Shown here: in pieces, positions 42,861-53,079 of the stretch
Numbering within the stretch: the first letter of the stretch is position 1
Layout: each line of letters starts with the position of its first letter
Assembly: GCA_023388495.1 (NCBI GenBank)
Contig: JAEWGC010000037.1
Location: 62,001-126,000 of the forward strand
DNA length: 64,000 bases
Source: Bacillota bacterium
GTDB taxonomy: Bacteria > Bacillota > Clostridia > Tissierellales > Tissierellaceae
Reading direction: 5' to 3'
Position numbers and translations under genes: made by a program
Notes under the pieces: generated by a model
The model's input: only the letters and a program-made list of their open reading frames with translations
Databases searched by the model: none
What the model was told of the DNA's origin: nothing

Positions 42861-44228
42861 CTATTCAAGTATCAATGCATCCCTTTCAAAGATATCTTTT
42901 TTCTTAAAATACAAATAAGAAAATACTAGTCTAAAGGACATATCTATTCCAATACCTATCCAAATCCAAAGTATATCTGCTTTAAATATATATGCCATAA
43001 TCATTACAAAAGGAACCCTAATAATCCAAAGTCCTATTCCTGCACTTATCATAGGTACCTTTGCATAGCCTGCTCCCCTTATTGCACCATTTAATACTCC
43101 AGATATATTCTGAGGTAGCTGTGCTATACCCATTACAAATAGATACATAGCTCCCATTCTAATAACCTCAGATTCCTTTACTAAAAGTCCCATTATTTGC
43201 TTTGGAAATATGATAAGAATCCCTGCTGCAAATATAGTTACAATAATTGTATATCTTATTAATTGTTTGAGATATTTCTTTCCTAGTTCCTTGTCTTTAC
43301 TACCTAAGGCGTATCCGACAAAGGTTGTTGCTGCTACACCGAAACCAGTAGCAGGCATATATGATATGGATTCTGCTTGTAAACCTAATTGGTAAGCTGA
43401 GTAAGCTAATTCCCCATAGGTAAGAATAGCCCTTGTGATAAATATTGATGCAGCCTGCCAAAATGATGTTTCAAAGGATGTGGGAAGCCCAAGCTTTAAT
43501 ATCATCAAAGCCTCACCTGATTTAAATTTAAATTCCAACTTATCCCCCATATTTGATATAATACCGTTCTTACCAAATAACATAAATAAGCCAAATACTG
43601 CCGAGGCAATATAGGCTATATTGTAAGCATATCCTGCTCCTCTTAAGCCTAGAGACTGAATTCCCGCCTTTCCAGTTACCAATATAACACCAGCTATAAT
43701 ATTAACTATATTTAATATCCCAACGGTTATCATAGGTGTTCTTGCATTTCCCATTCCTTGAAGTATTCCAGCAACTAAGAGTATAATGGCCGCAAAAGGC
43801 AATGACCAAGAAATTATTTTTAAATATAATGCTCCATTTGCTAGTAAATCTGGGTTAGGATTAAATACTGTTAATAATGGTTCAGCAAACCAGAATAATA
43901 ATTGCTGAAATATGATTGCCATTCCTATAGAAATAATAAATGATTGCTCTGCAATGGATTTTAATTTTTTATAATTATTTGCTCCATGGGATTGAGCTAC
44001 TAAAACTGAAGTACCTGTAGCTATACCTTTAAATATCCCCCATAATATTCTATAAAGTACTGTTGCTATACCTATGGCACCAACTGCATAGGCATCAATT
44101 CTTCCTATCATTGCCATAAGTACAATTCCAGCTGTCATCTGCAATACATTTTCACCAGTAATAGGTAAAATCATGGATAATATTCTATTTCTAATTAACT
44201 TGTTTTCGTCCAATTTTGATTGTTCCAT
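42861..44228 (-). CDS. MATE-family efflux transporter
   Basis: 455 aa with twelve predicted helices in two repeats. It has the MATE pattern: N-terminal ILSMILPITGENVLQM, then GATSVLVAQ-like GTSVLVAQSHGA near residue 77 and the second-repeat GFGVAATTFVGYALGS. These are Na+- or H+-driven multidrug exporters. Single gene, divergent from the thioesterase gene. No substrate hint. Confidence 0.92.
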   Translation of the reverse strand: MEQSKLDENKLIRNRILSMILPITGENVLQMTAGIVLMAMIGRIDAYAVGAIGIATVLYRILWGIFKGIATGTSVLVAQSHGANNYKKLKSIAEQSFIISIGMAIIFQQLLFWFAEPLLTVFNPNPDLLANGALYLKIISWSLPFAAIILLVAGILQGMGNARTPMITVGILNIVNIIAGVILVTGKAGIQSLGLRGAGYAYNIAYIASAVFGLFMLFGKNGIISNMGDKLEFKFKSGEALMILKLGLPTSFETSFWQAASIFITRAILTYGELAYSAYQLGLQAESISYMPATGFGVAATTFVGYALGSKDKELGKKYLKQLIRYTIIVTIFAAGILIIFPKQIMGLLVKESEVIRMGAMYLFVMGIAQLPQNISGVLNGAIRGAGYAKVPMISAGIGLWIIRVPFVMIMAYIFKADILWIWIGIGIDMSFRLVFSYLYFKKKDIFERDALILE

Positions 44229-44341
44229 TCTATTCCCCCATATTAAAATTTTATAATGTCTAACTTAATATTATAATATATTTCGATATCCTAAACAAGT
44301 TGCAATCTATGTAAAATTTATGTTAAATATATATATCTGAC

Positions 44342-44369
44342 TTGCTTTTAGCTTATGTTTTGTTATAAT
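44342..44369 (+). promoter_or_regulatory. Promoter of the acyl-CoA thioesterase gene
   Basis: TTGCTT (44342-44347), 16 bases, TATAAT (44364-44369), 31 bases before the start codon. Confidence 0.6.
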
Positions 44370-44400
44370 GTTTGTGACATCAAACTTAAGGAGGATAACA

Positions 44401-44820
44401 ATGGAAATAGTTAAAATATCTAGACTTGTTAAATCAGAGGATTTGAATCATCATGGTACTTTATTTGCTGGAAGAGGAGCTGAATGGTTTGTAGAAGCTT
44501 GCTTTATATGCGGTGCTAAAATAACAAAAAAACCTGAGAATATAGTTTGTGTGAATATTCATGGTTTGACTTTCAAAACTCCAGGAGATAAAGGAGATAT
44601 CATCAACTTAGAAACTAGATTAGCAAAGGTTGGTAGAACTAGCTTTGTTATATATGGAAAAATGACTAAAAATGATAGTACAGATATATTATCAGATGGC
44701 TTTATTACATTTGTATTTGTTGACGAAAATAATAAGACAATCCCTCATGGAATTGTTTTAGAAGATCCAATAGATTACGAAGATGTTAGGATAAGGGAAT
44801 TAGTAGCAAACTTAAAATAA
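44401..44820 (+). CDS. Acyl-CoA thioesterase, hotdog fold
   Basis: 139 aa from ATG 44401 with a strong AAGGAGG site (the frame opens 11 codons earlier, inside the promoter). NHHGTLFAGRGAEWF fits the BACH/YkhA acyl-CoA hydrolase active-site helix, and the second half has the hotdog strands ending FVFVDENNKTIP. It hydrolyses acyl-CoA; natural chain length unknown. Single gene with its own promoter and terminator. Confidence 0.85.
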   Translation: MEIVKISRLVKSEDLNHHGTLFAGRGAEWFVEACFICGAKITKKPENIVCVNIHGLTFKTPGDKGDIINLETRLAKVGRTSFVIYGKMTKNDSTDILSDGFITFVFVDENNKTIPHGIVLEDPIDYEDVRIRELVANLK

Positions 44821-44831
44821 ATACATTCTCT

Positions 44832-44864
44832 AAAAGTAAATGATAATAGTTATCATTTACTTTT
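44832..44864 (+). terminator. Terminator of the thioesterase gene
   Basis: AAAAGTAAATGATAA (44832-44846), a 3-base loop, perfect complement (44850-44864), then TTCTTTTTC. The 3' arm overlaps the -35 box of the rpsD promoter. Confidence 0.88.
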
Positions 44865-44884
44865 TTCTTTTTCTATGCTATACT
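44856..44884 (+). promoter_or_regulatory. Promoter of rpsD
   Basis: TTTACT (44856-44861), exactly 17 bases, TATACT (44879-44884). The -35 lies inside the terminator stem of the upstream gene. Confidence 0.65.
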
Positions 44885-44893
44885 ATTATTGGC

Positions 44894-44921
44894 TCAAAAT
44901 TATCGCGGCAAATAATTTTGA
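44894..44921 (+). promoter_or_regulatory. Hairpin leader of rpsD
   Basis: TCAAAATTAT (44894-44903), loop CGCGGCAA, perfect complement (44912-44921), placed between the predicted transcript start and the GGAGTG site of rpsD. The position suits autogenous control by S4 or mRNA stabilisation. Confidence 0.5.
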
Positions 44922-44935
44922 TGGAGTGATATATA

Positions 44936-45535
44936 TTGGCAAAAATGATGGGACCTAGATTTAAACAATCTAGAAGGTTAGGATTAAATGTTTGTGGTCA
45001 TCCTAAGGCAATGGATAGAGCCACCAGAGGAACATCTCGTGCAGACAAGAAACTTACAGAATACGGAAGACAATTATTAGAAAAGCAAAGACTTCGAGCA
45101 TACTACGGAGTAATGGAAAAACAATTTGCAAAATATGTTATACAAGCTAAGAAGTCTCATGAGCAAACAGGTCATGCACTTGTTAAAATTTTGGAAACAA
45201 GGTTAGACAATCTAGTATATAGACTAGGATTTGCCTCATCTATTAGGCAAGCTAGACAAATGGTAGTTCATGGACACTTCTTTGTAAATGGAAGTAAGGT
45301 AGATATCCCTTCATATATAGTTAATGTTGGAGATACTATTGAATTAAAAGAAAAATCTAAAGATGTAGAGCTCTTCAAAGAGAACTTTAATAACTTTTTC
45401 TTAAATCAATATCCTTATTTAAAAAAAGATGAAAATAAAATGTCTGGTACTCTAGTTAAATACCCAGAAAGAAATGAAATTCCTATAGAAATAGACGATC
45501 AATTAGTTGTTGAATATTATTCAAGACTTATATAA
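44936..45535 (+). CDS. rpsD: 30S ribosomal protein S4, Zn-ligand-free type
   Basis: 199 aa from a TTG start with GGAGTG upstream. It has the S4 N-terminal helical domain and an S4 RNA-binding domain (LETRLDNLVYRLGFASS, ARQMVVHGHFFVNGSKV). The N-terminus lacks the four-Cys zinc site seen in many clostridial S4 proteins; only one Cys is near the start (NVCGHP). The gene stands alone rather than in the S13-S11-S4-RpoA cluster. It may be the only S4 or the zinc-independent paralogue. Confidence 0.95.
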   Translation: MAKMMGPRFKQSRRLGLNVCGHPKAMDRATRGTSRADKKLTEYGRQLLEKQRLRAYYGVMEKQFAKYVIQAKKSHEQTGHALVKILETRLDNLVYRLGFASSIRQARQMVVHGHFFVNGSKVDIPSYIVNVGDTIELKEKSKDVELFKENFNNFFLNQYPYLKKDENKMSGTLVKYPERNEIPIEIDDQLVVEYYSRLI

Positions 45536-45541
45536 TATTAA

Positions 45542-45565
45542 AAGGCACAGATTATTCTGTGCCTT
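45542..45565. terminator. Bidirectional terminator between rpsD and the ABC permease
   Basis: AAGGCACAGA (45542-45551), TTAT loop, TCTGTGCCTT (45556-45565), with CTTTATTTT after it on the plus strand. It separates two convergent genes. Confidence 0.85.
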
Positions 45566-45572
45566 CTTTATT

Positions 45573-47246
45573 TTACTCCATTACTTCAAATTGTTTAGTT
45601 ATAAGTTTCTTTAGTACTTCAAATAATACTATGGCCGATATACCAAATACTAAAGTCAGTAATCCATATATTAGATTGATATCTATATTATCTATTATCT
45701 TTACAACTAAAAATCCTAATCCACCTGCATATAAGGTACCTACTCCCATACCTATCAATACATTAAGGTTTTGCTTCATAGCCTTCTGTGGATTATCCCA
45801 GTCTAATAGAGGTCTTAGTATATCTATAATCATACCAATTTGAGTCATTGGAATACTACCTAAAAGTCCTAGGAAAACGATCAATATAATAGTTAGAATG
45901 TTTAGTTTTACTATAAAGGTCATACTTATTAGCAAGGCAATTATGCCTAATACTTGAACAGCTAGAGATGATAATACCCTTCCTATTATCTGATCTTCTA
46001 CTCTTATAGGTAGAGTCCTTTGTATCCAAAATGATTTACCTTCTCTAGAAAATGTAGTTGCTCCTATACTGTTTAACATACCTAATGCGACAATAAAGGC
46101 TATACCTGCTAAAGTGATTAATCCAGTGTCAACTCCAAGCATCTCTATGGCTGATGATAAAGACTGATCTCCACCAGTTATATTAGTCATTACTAATAAT
46201 ATTGGAAGCATAACTACTCCCCCTACTGCATTTAACAAATATACTGGAGTCTTAAATAACATTATAATTTCCTTTTTGGCTAATGCCATATATGGTTTAG
46301 TTTCTCTAGCAGAGTCTCTTATAGATAATTTTTTTCCTCTTCCCTTAGATGCAGATACTTCAATATTTCCTATTAATCCTCCAAAGAATAAACCCTCTGA
46401 TAAAAATATCATAATAAAGAAGGATATTATACCTACCACTATAAATGATAGTAAATTTATTAACCCCAACATAGTAGAACTATTTGCTAGGGCCAATGCT
46501 CCCCACTTAGATGGCGGAAAACCTAATCCTAGCTTCTTTACTAAGAGATTCGAATCTGTTATTAGATTCATGAGGAAATTATCTCCTTGCATTATAGCCT
46601 TCTGGGCTATAGTCTGGATTTGAAGTTGGAGATATATCATAGCTATAAGGAAAAGTACTGCACTAATTGTTCTAATTAAATCCTTCTTCCTTCCAATATT
46701 TGTATACTTCATAAATATCATTATCACAATAGATGCTAATACTAGAGGTATAATTGGAAGTGTAGCAACTAATAATACTGAATATATCCAATATAAAAGA
46801 CCTTCTCCTCCCTTTATCCCATATATAATAATAAATGGAAGTATAATAGGTAGTGACGTTAAATATTCACTAATCATTAATGTTACAAATTTTGATCCTA
46901 AAATATAAGATGGTTTAATAGGTAATGGTACTAAATGAGCTAAATCATTTGAAAAATAATACTTACTCATTACATAAAGTAATCCAAATATAAATACCAT
47001 CATCTGAGTTGCTAAAAATCCAGACAATAAAAACATGGATCTTTGACCTATTTGATTATATATATCATACATTCCGTTTAAGCTATTTACGATTAAAATA
47101 TAAGATGGCAATAAGGATAGCATAGCTATTGCAAAAATTATAGTCTGCCATCTATTCTTCTTATTTTTAAAACTATAGACTATGGAAGATAATCCAAAGG
47201 TAGTATTAAAATCGGTTTTGATTAATGAAATTATTTTAGTCATCAC
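45573..47246 (-). CDS. ABC-2-type transporter permease
   Basis: 557 aa with about twelve hydrophobic segments, a large ABC exporter permease of the kind paired with a lone ATPase. AKYYFSNDLAHLVPLPI-like text (YYFSNDLAHLVPLPIKPS, near 90) and FSREGKSFWIQRTLPI (near 410) mark this Firmicute permease family. The substrate is unknown. The start overlaps the ATPase stop by 4 bases (ATGA), so the two are translationally coupled. Confidence 0.82.
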   Translation of the reverse strand: MMTKIISLIKTDFNTTFGLSSIVYSFKNKKNRWQTIIFAIAMLSLLPSYILIVNSLNGMYDIYNQIGQRSMFLLSGFLATQMMVFIFGLLYVMSKYYFSNDLAHLVPLPIKPSYILGSKFVTLMISEYLTSLPIILPFIIIYGIKGGEGLLYWIYSVLLVATLPIIPLVLASIVIMIFMKYTNIGRKKDLIRTISAVLFLIAMIYLQLQIQTIAQKAIMQGDNFLMNLITDSNLLVKKLGLGFPPSKWGALALANSSTMLGLINLLSFIVVGIISFFIMIFLSEGLFFGGLIGNIEVSASKGRGKKLSIRDSARETKPYMALAKKEIIMLFKTPVYLLNAVGGVVMLPILLVMTNITGGDQSLSSAIEMLGVDTGLITLAGIAFIVALGMLNSIGATTFSREGKSFWIQRTLPIRVEDQIIGRVLSSLAVQVLGIIALLISMTFIVKLNILTIILIVFLGLLGSIPMTQIGMIIDILRPLLDWDNPQKAMKQNLNVLIGMGVGTLYAGGLGFLVVKIIDNIDINLIYGLLTLVFGISAIVLFEVLKKLITKQFEVME

Positions 47247-47965
47247 TCAGTCAACTCCAAGAATATATTTTCTAGAGATTCCCTTTCCTCCGCATGAGCT
47301 CTCAATTCTTCCATAGTTCCCATGGCAACAATTTTACCCTTGTTTATTATTGCAATCCTATCACATAGCTTTTCTGCAACTTCCAATACATGGGTTGAAA
47401 AGAATACAGTTTTTCCTTCGTCACACATTTTTCTCATTATTTCCTTTAGGTTAAAAGCAGATTTAGGATCCAATCCCACCATTGGCTCATCAAGTATAAA
47501 TAATTTAGGATCACTGATTAGAGCCGAGGTAAGAACTAATTTCTGCTTCATACCATGGGAATAACTACCTATAATATCTCCTATGGCATCCTTTATATTA
47601 AATAGCTCCAAATAATAGTTCATTTTCTCTTCTCTTTTTTCCTTAGAAACACCATACATATCAGCTATGAAGTTTAAATATTCTATTCCCTTTAATTTAT
47701 CGTATATTTCAGGATTATCAGGCACATAGCTAATCATAGATTTTGCTGCAATTGGATCTTTCCAAGCATCTACTGCACCTACTGTTACCTTTCCACTATC
47801 TGGCTTTAATAGTCCAACTATCATCTTTATAGTAGTAGTTTTTCCTGCACCATTGGGCCCTAGAAATCCAAATATTTCCCCTGGTTTAATATCTAAACTA
47901 ATATTATCTACTGCTTTAACTGCACCTTTATTATAAGACTTTGAAATATTTTCGAGTTTTAACAA
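47243..47965 (-). CDS. ABC transporter ATPase of the ABC-2 exporter
   Basis: 240 aa. Walker A GPNGAGKTTTIKM, Q-loop SYVPDNPEIYDKL, signature YSHGMKQKLVL (LSGGQ replaced by YSHGM, as usual in this group), Walker B LFILDEPMVGLDP, H-loop FFSTHVLEVAE. It pairs with the downstream permease. Export of an unknown compound or peptide is expected. Confidence 0.9.
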   Translation of the reverse strand: MLKLENISKSYNKGAVKAVDNISLDIKPGEIFGFLGPNGAGKTTTIKMIVGLLKPDSGKVTVGAVDAWKDPIAAKSMISYVPDNPEIYDKLKGIEYLNFIADMYGVSKEKREEKMNYYLELFNIKDAIGDIIGSYSHGMKQKLVLTSALISDPKLFILDEPMVGLDPKSAFNLKEIMRKMCDEGKTVFFSTHVLEVAEKLCDRIAIINKGKIVAMGTMEELRAHAEERESLENIFLELTE

Positions 47966-48106
47966 CTTTCCTACCCCCTTGCTTTATTTGTTATATTAAT
48001 TATATAACAAATATTTTATGATATCAATATTTTTTTGATAAATTTAGTTATTCCTTTATCAAAAACTTAAAAAGGTCAAAGAAAATATATTCTCTGACCC
48101 TTTAAA

Positions 48107-50932
48107 TTACTCTAATACCTTCTTTAAAAATTGCCCTGTATAGGATTTCTTGAATTTCGCAACTTCCTCTGGGGTTCCAGTGGTTACGATGCTTCCACCT
48201 TTGTCTCCACCTTCTGGTCCTAAGTCTATGATATAATCTGCAGTTTTTATAACATCTAGATTATGTTCTATAACCACTACTGTATTGCCCCCTTCAACAA
48301 GTTGATTTAATACATGAATTAACTTGTGAATATCTGCCACATGAAGACCTGTAGTTGGTTCGTCTAGTATATAGATGGTTTTTCCTGTGGATCTCTTAGA
48401 TAATTCTGTGGCTAATTTTACCCTTTGAGCTTCTCCACCAGATAGCTCTGTTGATGATTGACCGATTTTTATATATCCCAATCCTACATCAAATAAGGTT
48501 TCTAGTTTTCTGCTTATCTTCGGTATGTTCTTGAAGAACTCTACTCCTTCTTCCACTGTCATATCTAATACCTCTGATATGGTTTTTCCCTTATATTTTA
48601 CCTGAAGGGTTTCTCTATTATATCTTTTTCCTTTACAGACTTCACAAGGCACGTAGACATCAGGTAAGAAGTGCATCTCTACCTTAAGTATTCCGTCACC
48701 ACTACATGCTTCACATCTTCCACCCTTTACATTGAAACTAAATCTACCTTTTTGATAGCCTCTCATCTTTGCCTCTGGTGTCATGGCAAAAACATCTCTT
48801 ATATGGTCGAAAACTCCTGTATAAGTAGCTGGATTTGATCTTGGAGTTCTACCTATTGGTGATTGGTCTATATCTATTACCTTATCTAAATGCTCTAATC
48901 CTTTTATATCCTTGTACTTCCCTGGTTTTACCTTAGAACCATTTAACTTTTGTGCTAGAGTTTTGTGTAGGATTTGATTTACCAAAGAAGATTTACCTGA
49001 CCCTGATACTCCAGTTACACAGGTAAATAATCCTAGAGGAATTTTTACATCTATGTTTTTTAGATTATTCTCTTTTGCTCCAGTTATTTCTATCCATTTT
49101 CCGTTAGACTCTCTTCTTTTATCAGGTACTTCTATTTTCTTCTTACCAGAAAGATATAGACCTGTAATAGATTTTGGATTGTTTTTTATTTCTTCAACAG
49201 TTCCCTCTGCTACTATATGTCCTCCATGAATACCTGCACCTGGCCCTATATCAACAATATGATCTGCTGCATACATTGTATCTTCGTCATGCTCCACTAC
49301 TATTAAGGTATTACCTAAATCAGTTAAATCTCTCAGGGCCTTTAATAGCTTTTCATTATCCCTTTGGTGCAGCCCTATACTAGGCTCGTCTAGAACATAA
49401 ACTACTCCCACAAGGCTAGAGCCTATTTGAGTTGCTAATCTAATCCTCTGGGATTCACCACCAGATAATGTACCTGCTGTACGAGAAAGAGTTAAGTAAT
49501 CTAGTCCCACACCCTTTAGGAAACTTAATCTTTCCTTAATTTCTTTAAATACCTGTTCTCCTATTATCTGTTGTTTTTCTGTAAGGACTAGGCTATCAAA
49601 AAATTCTAAGGCCTTAATGATAGACAAATCTGTTAGTTCAGCAATATTTAATCCATTTATTTTAACAGATAATACTTCATCCTTTAGTCTTCTTCCCTTA
49701 CAGGTTGGACATGGACTTTCTGCCATATATTCATCTATTTTATTTCTCATATAATCGGAAGAGGTTGAATTATATCTTCTTTCTAAATTAGGGATTATTC
49801 CTTCAAATTTTCCTTTAAAATCTCTCATACCTTCCTCATCGAAGTGACTAGCAAACTTAAACGAAATTACTCTATCTGTACCATATAATAGATCTTCTAT
49901 AAGCTTCTCTGGTGCATCCTTAAGAGGTCTATCTGTACTAAAACCATTTTCCTCAGCCAATGTCTTAAATATTTGATAATAATATGTGGACTCATTTGAG
50001 CTTGAAAATGGTGCTATTCCACCTTCATCTATGCTTAAATCTAAATTAGGTATAACTAAATCTCTATCTATTTCCTTATAAAATCCTAATCCATTACAAG
50101 TAGGACACATTCCAAAGGGGCTATTGAATGAAAACATCCTTGGAGATAGTTCTTCAATTGCTATGTTACAATTTGGACAAGCCAACTTTTCACTAAATAG
50201 AACTTTTTCCTTATCTATAAAATCTACTACAACAAGTCCTTCTGCCATTTTAAGTGCCATTTCTAGTGAGTCTGCTAATCTTCCTTCTATACCTTCCTTA
50301 ACTACTATTCTATCTATGACTACCTCTATTGTATGTTTCTTATTTTTATCTAGTTTTATTTCGTCTCCAATATCGTACATTTCTTCATCAACAATTACCC
50401 TGACAAATCCTTCTTTTTTTATGTTTTCTAAAACCTTTATATGTTCACCCTTTTTACCTCTAATAACTGGTGCTAGAATTTGAAGCTTAGTTCTCTCTTC
50501 AGACTCCATTATCTTATCTACCATTTGCTCCACAGTTTGACTAGAGATTTCCTTTCCGCATTTAGGGCAATAGGGAGTACCTATTCTTGCATATAGTAGT
50601 CTTAAATAGTCATATATTTCTGTAACAGTACCTACAGTTGATCTAGGGTTTTTAGATGTAGTCTTTTGATCTATTGAAATAGATGGAGATAATCCTTCTA
50701 TATATTCAACATCTGGTTTATCCATTTGTCCTAAGAACTGCCTAGCATAGCTAGATAAACTTTCTACATATCTTCTTTGACCTTCTGCATATATAGTATC
50801 AAAAGCTAAAGAAGATTTCCCAGATCCAGATAACCCTGTAAAAACTACAAATTTATTTCTAGGAAGGGTTAAGGAAACATCTTTTAGATTGTTTTCCTTA
50901 GCCCCCCTTATTATTATTTCATCCTTTGCCAT
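48107..50932 (-). CDS. uvrA: Excinuclease ABC subunit A
   Basis: 941 aa, full length. Two ABC ATPase halves with Walker A GLSGSGKSS (near 32) and GVSGSGKSS (near 640) and signatures LSGGESQR and LSGGEAQR. Zinc-module cysteines: CPKCGKE, CPNCN...CPTCNG and CEACSG...CEVCKG. It detects DNA lesions with UvrB. It lies 11 bases after uvrB in the LexA-controlled operon. Confidence 0.98.
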   Translation of the reverse strand: MAKDEIIIRGAKENNLKDVSLTLPRNKFVVFTGLSGSGKSSLAFDTIYAEGQRRYVESLSSYARQFLGQMDKPDVEYIEGLSPSISIDQKTTSKNPRSTVGTVTEIYDYLRLLYARIGTPYCPKCGKEISSQTVEQMVDKIMESEERTKLQILAPVIRGKKGEHIKVLENIKKEGFVRVIVDEEMYDIGDEIKLDKNKKHTIEVVIDRIVVKEGIEGRLADSLEMALKMAEGLVVVDFIDKEKVLFSEKLACPNCNIAIEELSPRMFSFNSPFGMCPTCNGLGFYKEIDRDLVIPNLDLSIDEGGIAPFSSSNESTYYYQIFKTLAEENGFSTDRPLKDAPEKLIEDLLYGTDRVISFKFASHFDEEGMRDFKGKFEGIIPNLERRYNSTSSDYMRNKIDEYMAESPCPTCKGRRLKDEVLSVKINGLNIAELTDLSIIKALEFFDSLVLTEKQQIIGEQVFKEIKERLSFLKGVGLDYLTLSRTAGTLSGGESQRIRLATQIGSSLVGVVYVLDEPSIGLHQRDNEKLLKALRDLTDLGNTLIVVEHDEDTMYAADHIVDIGPGAGIHGGHIVAEGTVEEIKNNPKSITGLYLSGKKKIEVPDKRRESNGKWIEITGAKENNLKNIDVKIPLGLFTCVTGVSGSGKSSLVNQILHKTLAQKLNGSKVKPGKYKDIKGLEHLDKVIDIDQSPIGRTPRSNPATYTGVFDHIRDVFAMTPEAKMRGYQKGRFSFNVKGGRCEACSGDGILKVEMHFLPDVYVPCEVCKGKRYNRETLQVKYKGKTISEVLDMTVEEGVEFFKNIPKISRKLETLFDVGLGYIKIGQSSTELSGGEAQRVKLATELSKRSTGKTIYILDEPTTGLHVADIHKLIHVLNQLVEGGNTVVVIEHNLDVIKTADYIIDLGPEGGDKGGSIVTTGTPEEVAKFKKSYTGQFLKKVLE

Positions 50933-50943
50933 TTACCTCACCT

Positions 50944-52908
50944 CTACTTTAGCTTCTTCTTTAATTCTATTATCTTATCCCTAAGTTCTGCCGCCTTCTC
51001 AAAGTTTAATTCCTCAGCTGCCGTAAGCATTGCTGATTCTAGACCTTCTATCATCGCTTCTATTTCTTCCTTAGAGAATGTCTCCTCATATTTTACTTCT
51101 TCCTCAGCTACCATAGTAGCTTCTATTATCTCTCTTATACCTTTCTTTATAGATTGAGGTATAATATTATGCTCCCTATTGTATTCATCTTGAATACTTC
51201 TTCTTCTATTTGTTTCTGATATTGCCTTTTCCATAGAATTAGTTATTCTATCTGCATACATAATAACCTTACCTTGGACATTTCTTGCAGCTCTACCTGT
51301 CGTTTGAATCAAGGAGGTTTCCGACCTTAAAAAACCTTCTTTATCTGCATCTAATATGCACACTAAACTAACCTCCGGTAAGTCTAAGCCTTCTCTAAGT
51401 AGGTTTATACCTACTAGGACATCATATTTTCCTAATCTTAAATCTCTTATTATCTCCATTCTTTCTATGGTCTGAACATCTGAATGAAGATATGTGACTT
51501 TTATTCCAATATCTTTAAAATAATTAGTTAAATCCTCTGCCATTTTCTTGGTCAAGGTTGTAACTAATACTCTTTCTTCTCTGTCTACTACTTTTCTAAT
51601 TTCACTTACCAAATCATCTATTTGATGCTCCGTAGGCCTTACTTCTATAATTGGATCAAGTAAACCTGTAGGTCTAATGATCTGCTCTACAGTATTTTGT
51701 GTATGTTGTAACTCATAGGGACCTGGTGTAGCAGATACATATAAAATTTGATTTATCATAGTTTCAAATTCTTCAAATTTCAGGGGTCTATTATCTAAGG
51801 CAGAAGGTAGTCTAAAACCATATTCAACTAGATTAGTCTTTCTGGATTTATCTCCCTCATACATACCTCTTATCTGTGGCATAGTAACATGAGACTCATC
51901 TACTATTATCAAGAAATCATCTGGAAAATAATCTATTAAGGTAAATGGTCTAGAGCCTGCAGGTCTATTACTTAAATGCCTTGAATAGTTTTCTATTCCC
52001 TGACAAAATCCCATTTCCTCTAACATCTCTAGATCATATCTAGTTCTTTGCTCCAGTCTCTGAGCCTCTAATAATTTTTCCTTGTCTCTTAATTCCTTTA
52101 GTCTTCCGTCTAATTCTTCTTCTATAGTTTCTATTGCCATTTTCACCTTTTCCTCAGTTGTTGCATAGTGAGAAGCTGGGAATATAGAAACATGAGACCT
52201 TAATCCAATGACTTCCCCAGTTAAATGATTTACTTCCATTATCCTATCGATTTCGTCTCCAAAAAATTCAATTCTAATTGTATTCTCACTGGAGGAAGCT
52301 GGAAATACTTCTAATATATCTCCTCTGACTCTAAAGGTTCCCCTAATAAAGTTAATATCATTTCGTATATATTGAATATCAATTAACTTTCTCATTATCT
52401 CGTCTCTGTCCTTTATCATACCTGGTCTTAGGGATACTACAAGATTTTCATAATCTATAGGGTCTCCTAAGCCATATATGCAGGATACAGAGGCTACTAT
52501 GATTACATCTCTTCTTTCAAATAAAGCTGCTGTAGCTGAGTGACGTAGTTTGTCTATTTCATCGTTAATAGATGCATCTTTTTCAATATAGGTATCCGAC
52601 TGGGGTACATATGCCTCAGGTTGGTAATAATCATAATAGCTAACAAAATATTCTACTGCATTATTAGGAAAGAACTCTTTGAATTCAGAAGCCAATTGAT
52701 ATGCTAGTGTTTTATTGTGTGCTATAACTAAAGTGGGTTTTTGAACTCTCTCAATTATATTTGCCATAGTAAAGGTCTTTCCAGAACCAGTAACTCCAAG
52801 TAATACTTGATGTCTAAGATCGTTATTTATTCCATTTACTAAATTACTTATGGCTTCTGGTTGATCACCAGTTGGTTTAAAGTTTGATTCTATTTTAAAT
52901 TTATTCAT
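50944..52908 (-). CDS. uvrB: Excinuclease ABC subunit B
   Basis: 654 aa from ATG 52908 (MNKFKIES) with GAGGTG upstream; the longer frame to 52944 runs through the LexA box. SF2 helicase core with Walker A GVTGSGKT, the beta-hairpin YYDYYQPEAYVP, the DESH box, and a C-terminal UVR domain that contacts UvrC. Loaded by UvrA at damage sites. First gene of the operon. Confidence 0.98.
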   Translation of the reverse strand: MNKFKIESNFKPTGDQPEAISNLVNGINNDLRHQVLLGVTGSGKTFTMANIIERVQKPTLVIAHNKTLAYQLASEFKEFFPNNAVEYFVSYYDYYQPEAYVPQSDTYIEKDASINDEIDKLRHSATAALFERRDVIIVASVSCIYGLGDPIDYENLVVSLRPGMIKDRDEIMRKLIDIQYIRNDINFIRGTFRVRGDILEVFPASSSENTIRIEFFGDEIDRIMEVNHLTGEVIGLRSHVSIFPASHYATTEEKVKMAIETIEEELDGRLKELRDKEKLLEAQRLEQRTRYDLEMLEEMGFCQGIENYSRHLSNRPAGSRPFTLIDYFPDDFLIIVDESHVTMPQIRGMYEGDKSRKTNLVEYGFRLPSALDNRPLKFEEFETMINQILYVSATPGPYELQHTQNTVEQIIRPTGLLDPIIEVRPTEHQIDDLVSEIRKVVDREERVLVTTLTKKMAEDLTNYFKDIGIKVTYLHSDVQTIERMEIIRDLRLGKYDVLVGINLLREGLDLPEVSLVCILDADKEGFLRSETSLIQTTGRAARNVQGKVIMYADRITNSMEKAISETNRRRSIQDEYNREHNIIPQSIKKGIREIIEATMVAEEEVKYEETFSKEEIEAMIEGLESAMLTAAEELNFEKAAELRDKIIELKKKLK

Positions 52909-52924
52909 GTTTAACACCTCGTTT

Positions 52925-52936
52925 GAACGTTTGTTC
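52925..52936 (-). promoter_or_regulatory. LexA operator (SOS box) of uvrB-uvrA
   Basis: GAAC-GTTT-GTTC, the Gram-positive SOS box core GAAC-N4-GTTC, located just after the predicted transcript start and 17 bases above the uvrB start. Confidence 0.8.
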
Positions 52937-52950
52937 CAATACATAATAAT

Positions 52951-52978
52951 ATTATATAATATATTACTCTTTTGTCAA
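52951..52978 (-). promoter_or_regulatory. Sigma-A promoter of uvrB-uvrA
   Basis: On the minus strand, perfect TTGACA (52978-52973), 16 bases and perfect TATAAT (52956-52951); the LexA box begins 14 bases downstream. Confidence 0.85.
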
Positions 52979-53079
52979 AGAATATTATATTAATATATTT
53001 TCCTAATATTATTTAAGAGAAAAAGCATATTGAAGAAAAAGGATTAATATAGTAAACTATCAGTAAGGAGGCGGGTTCC

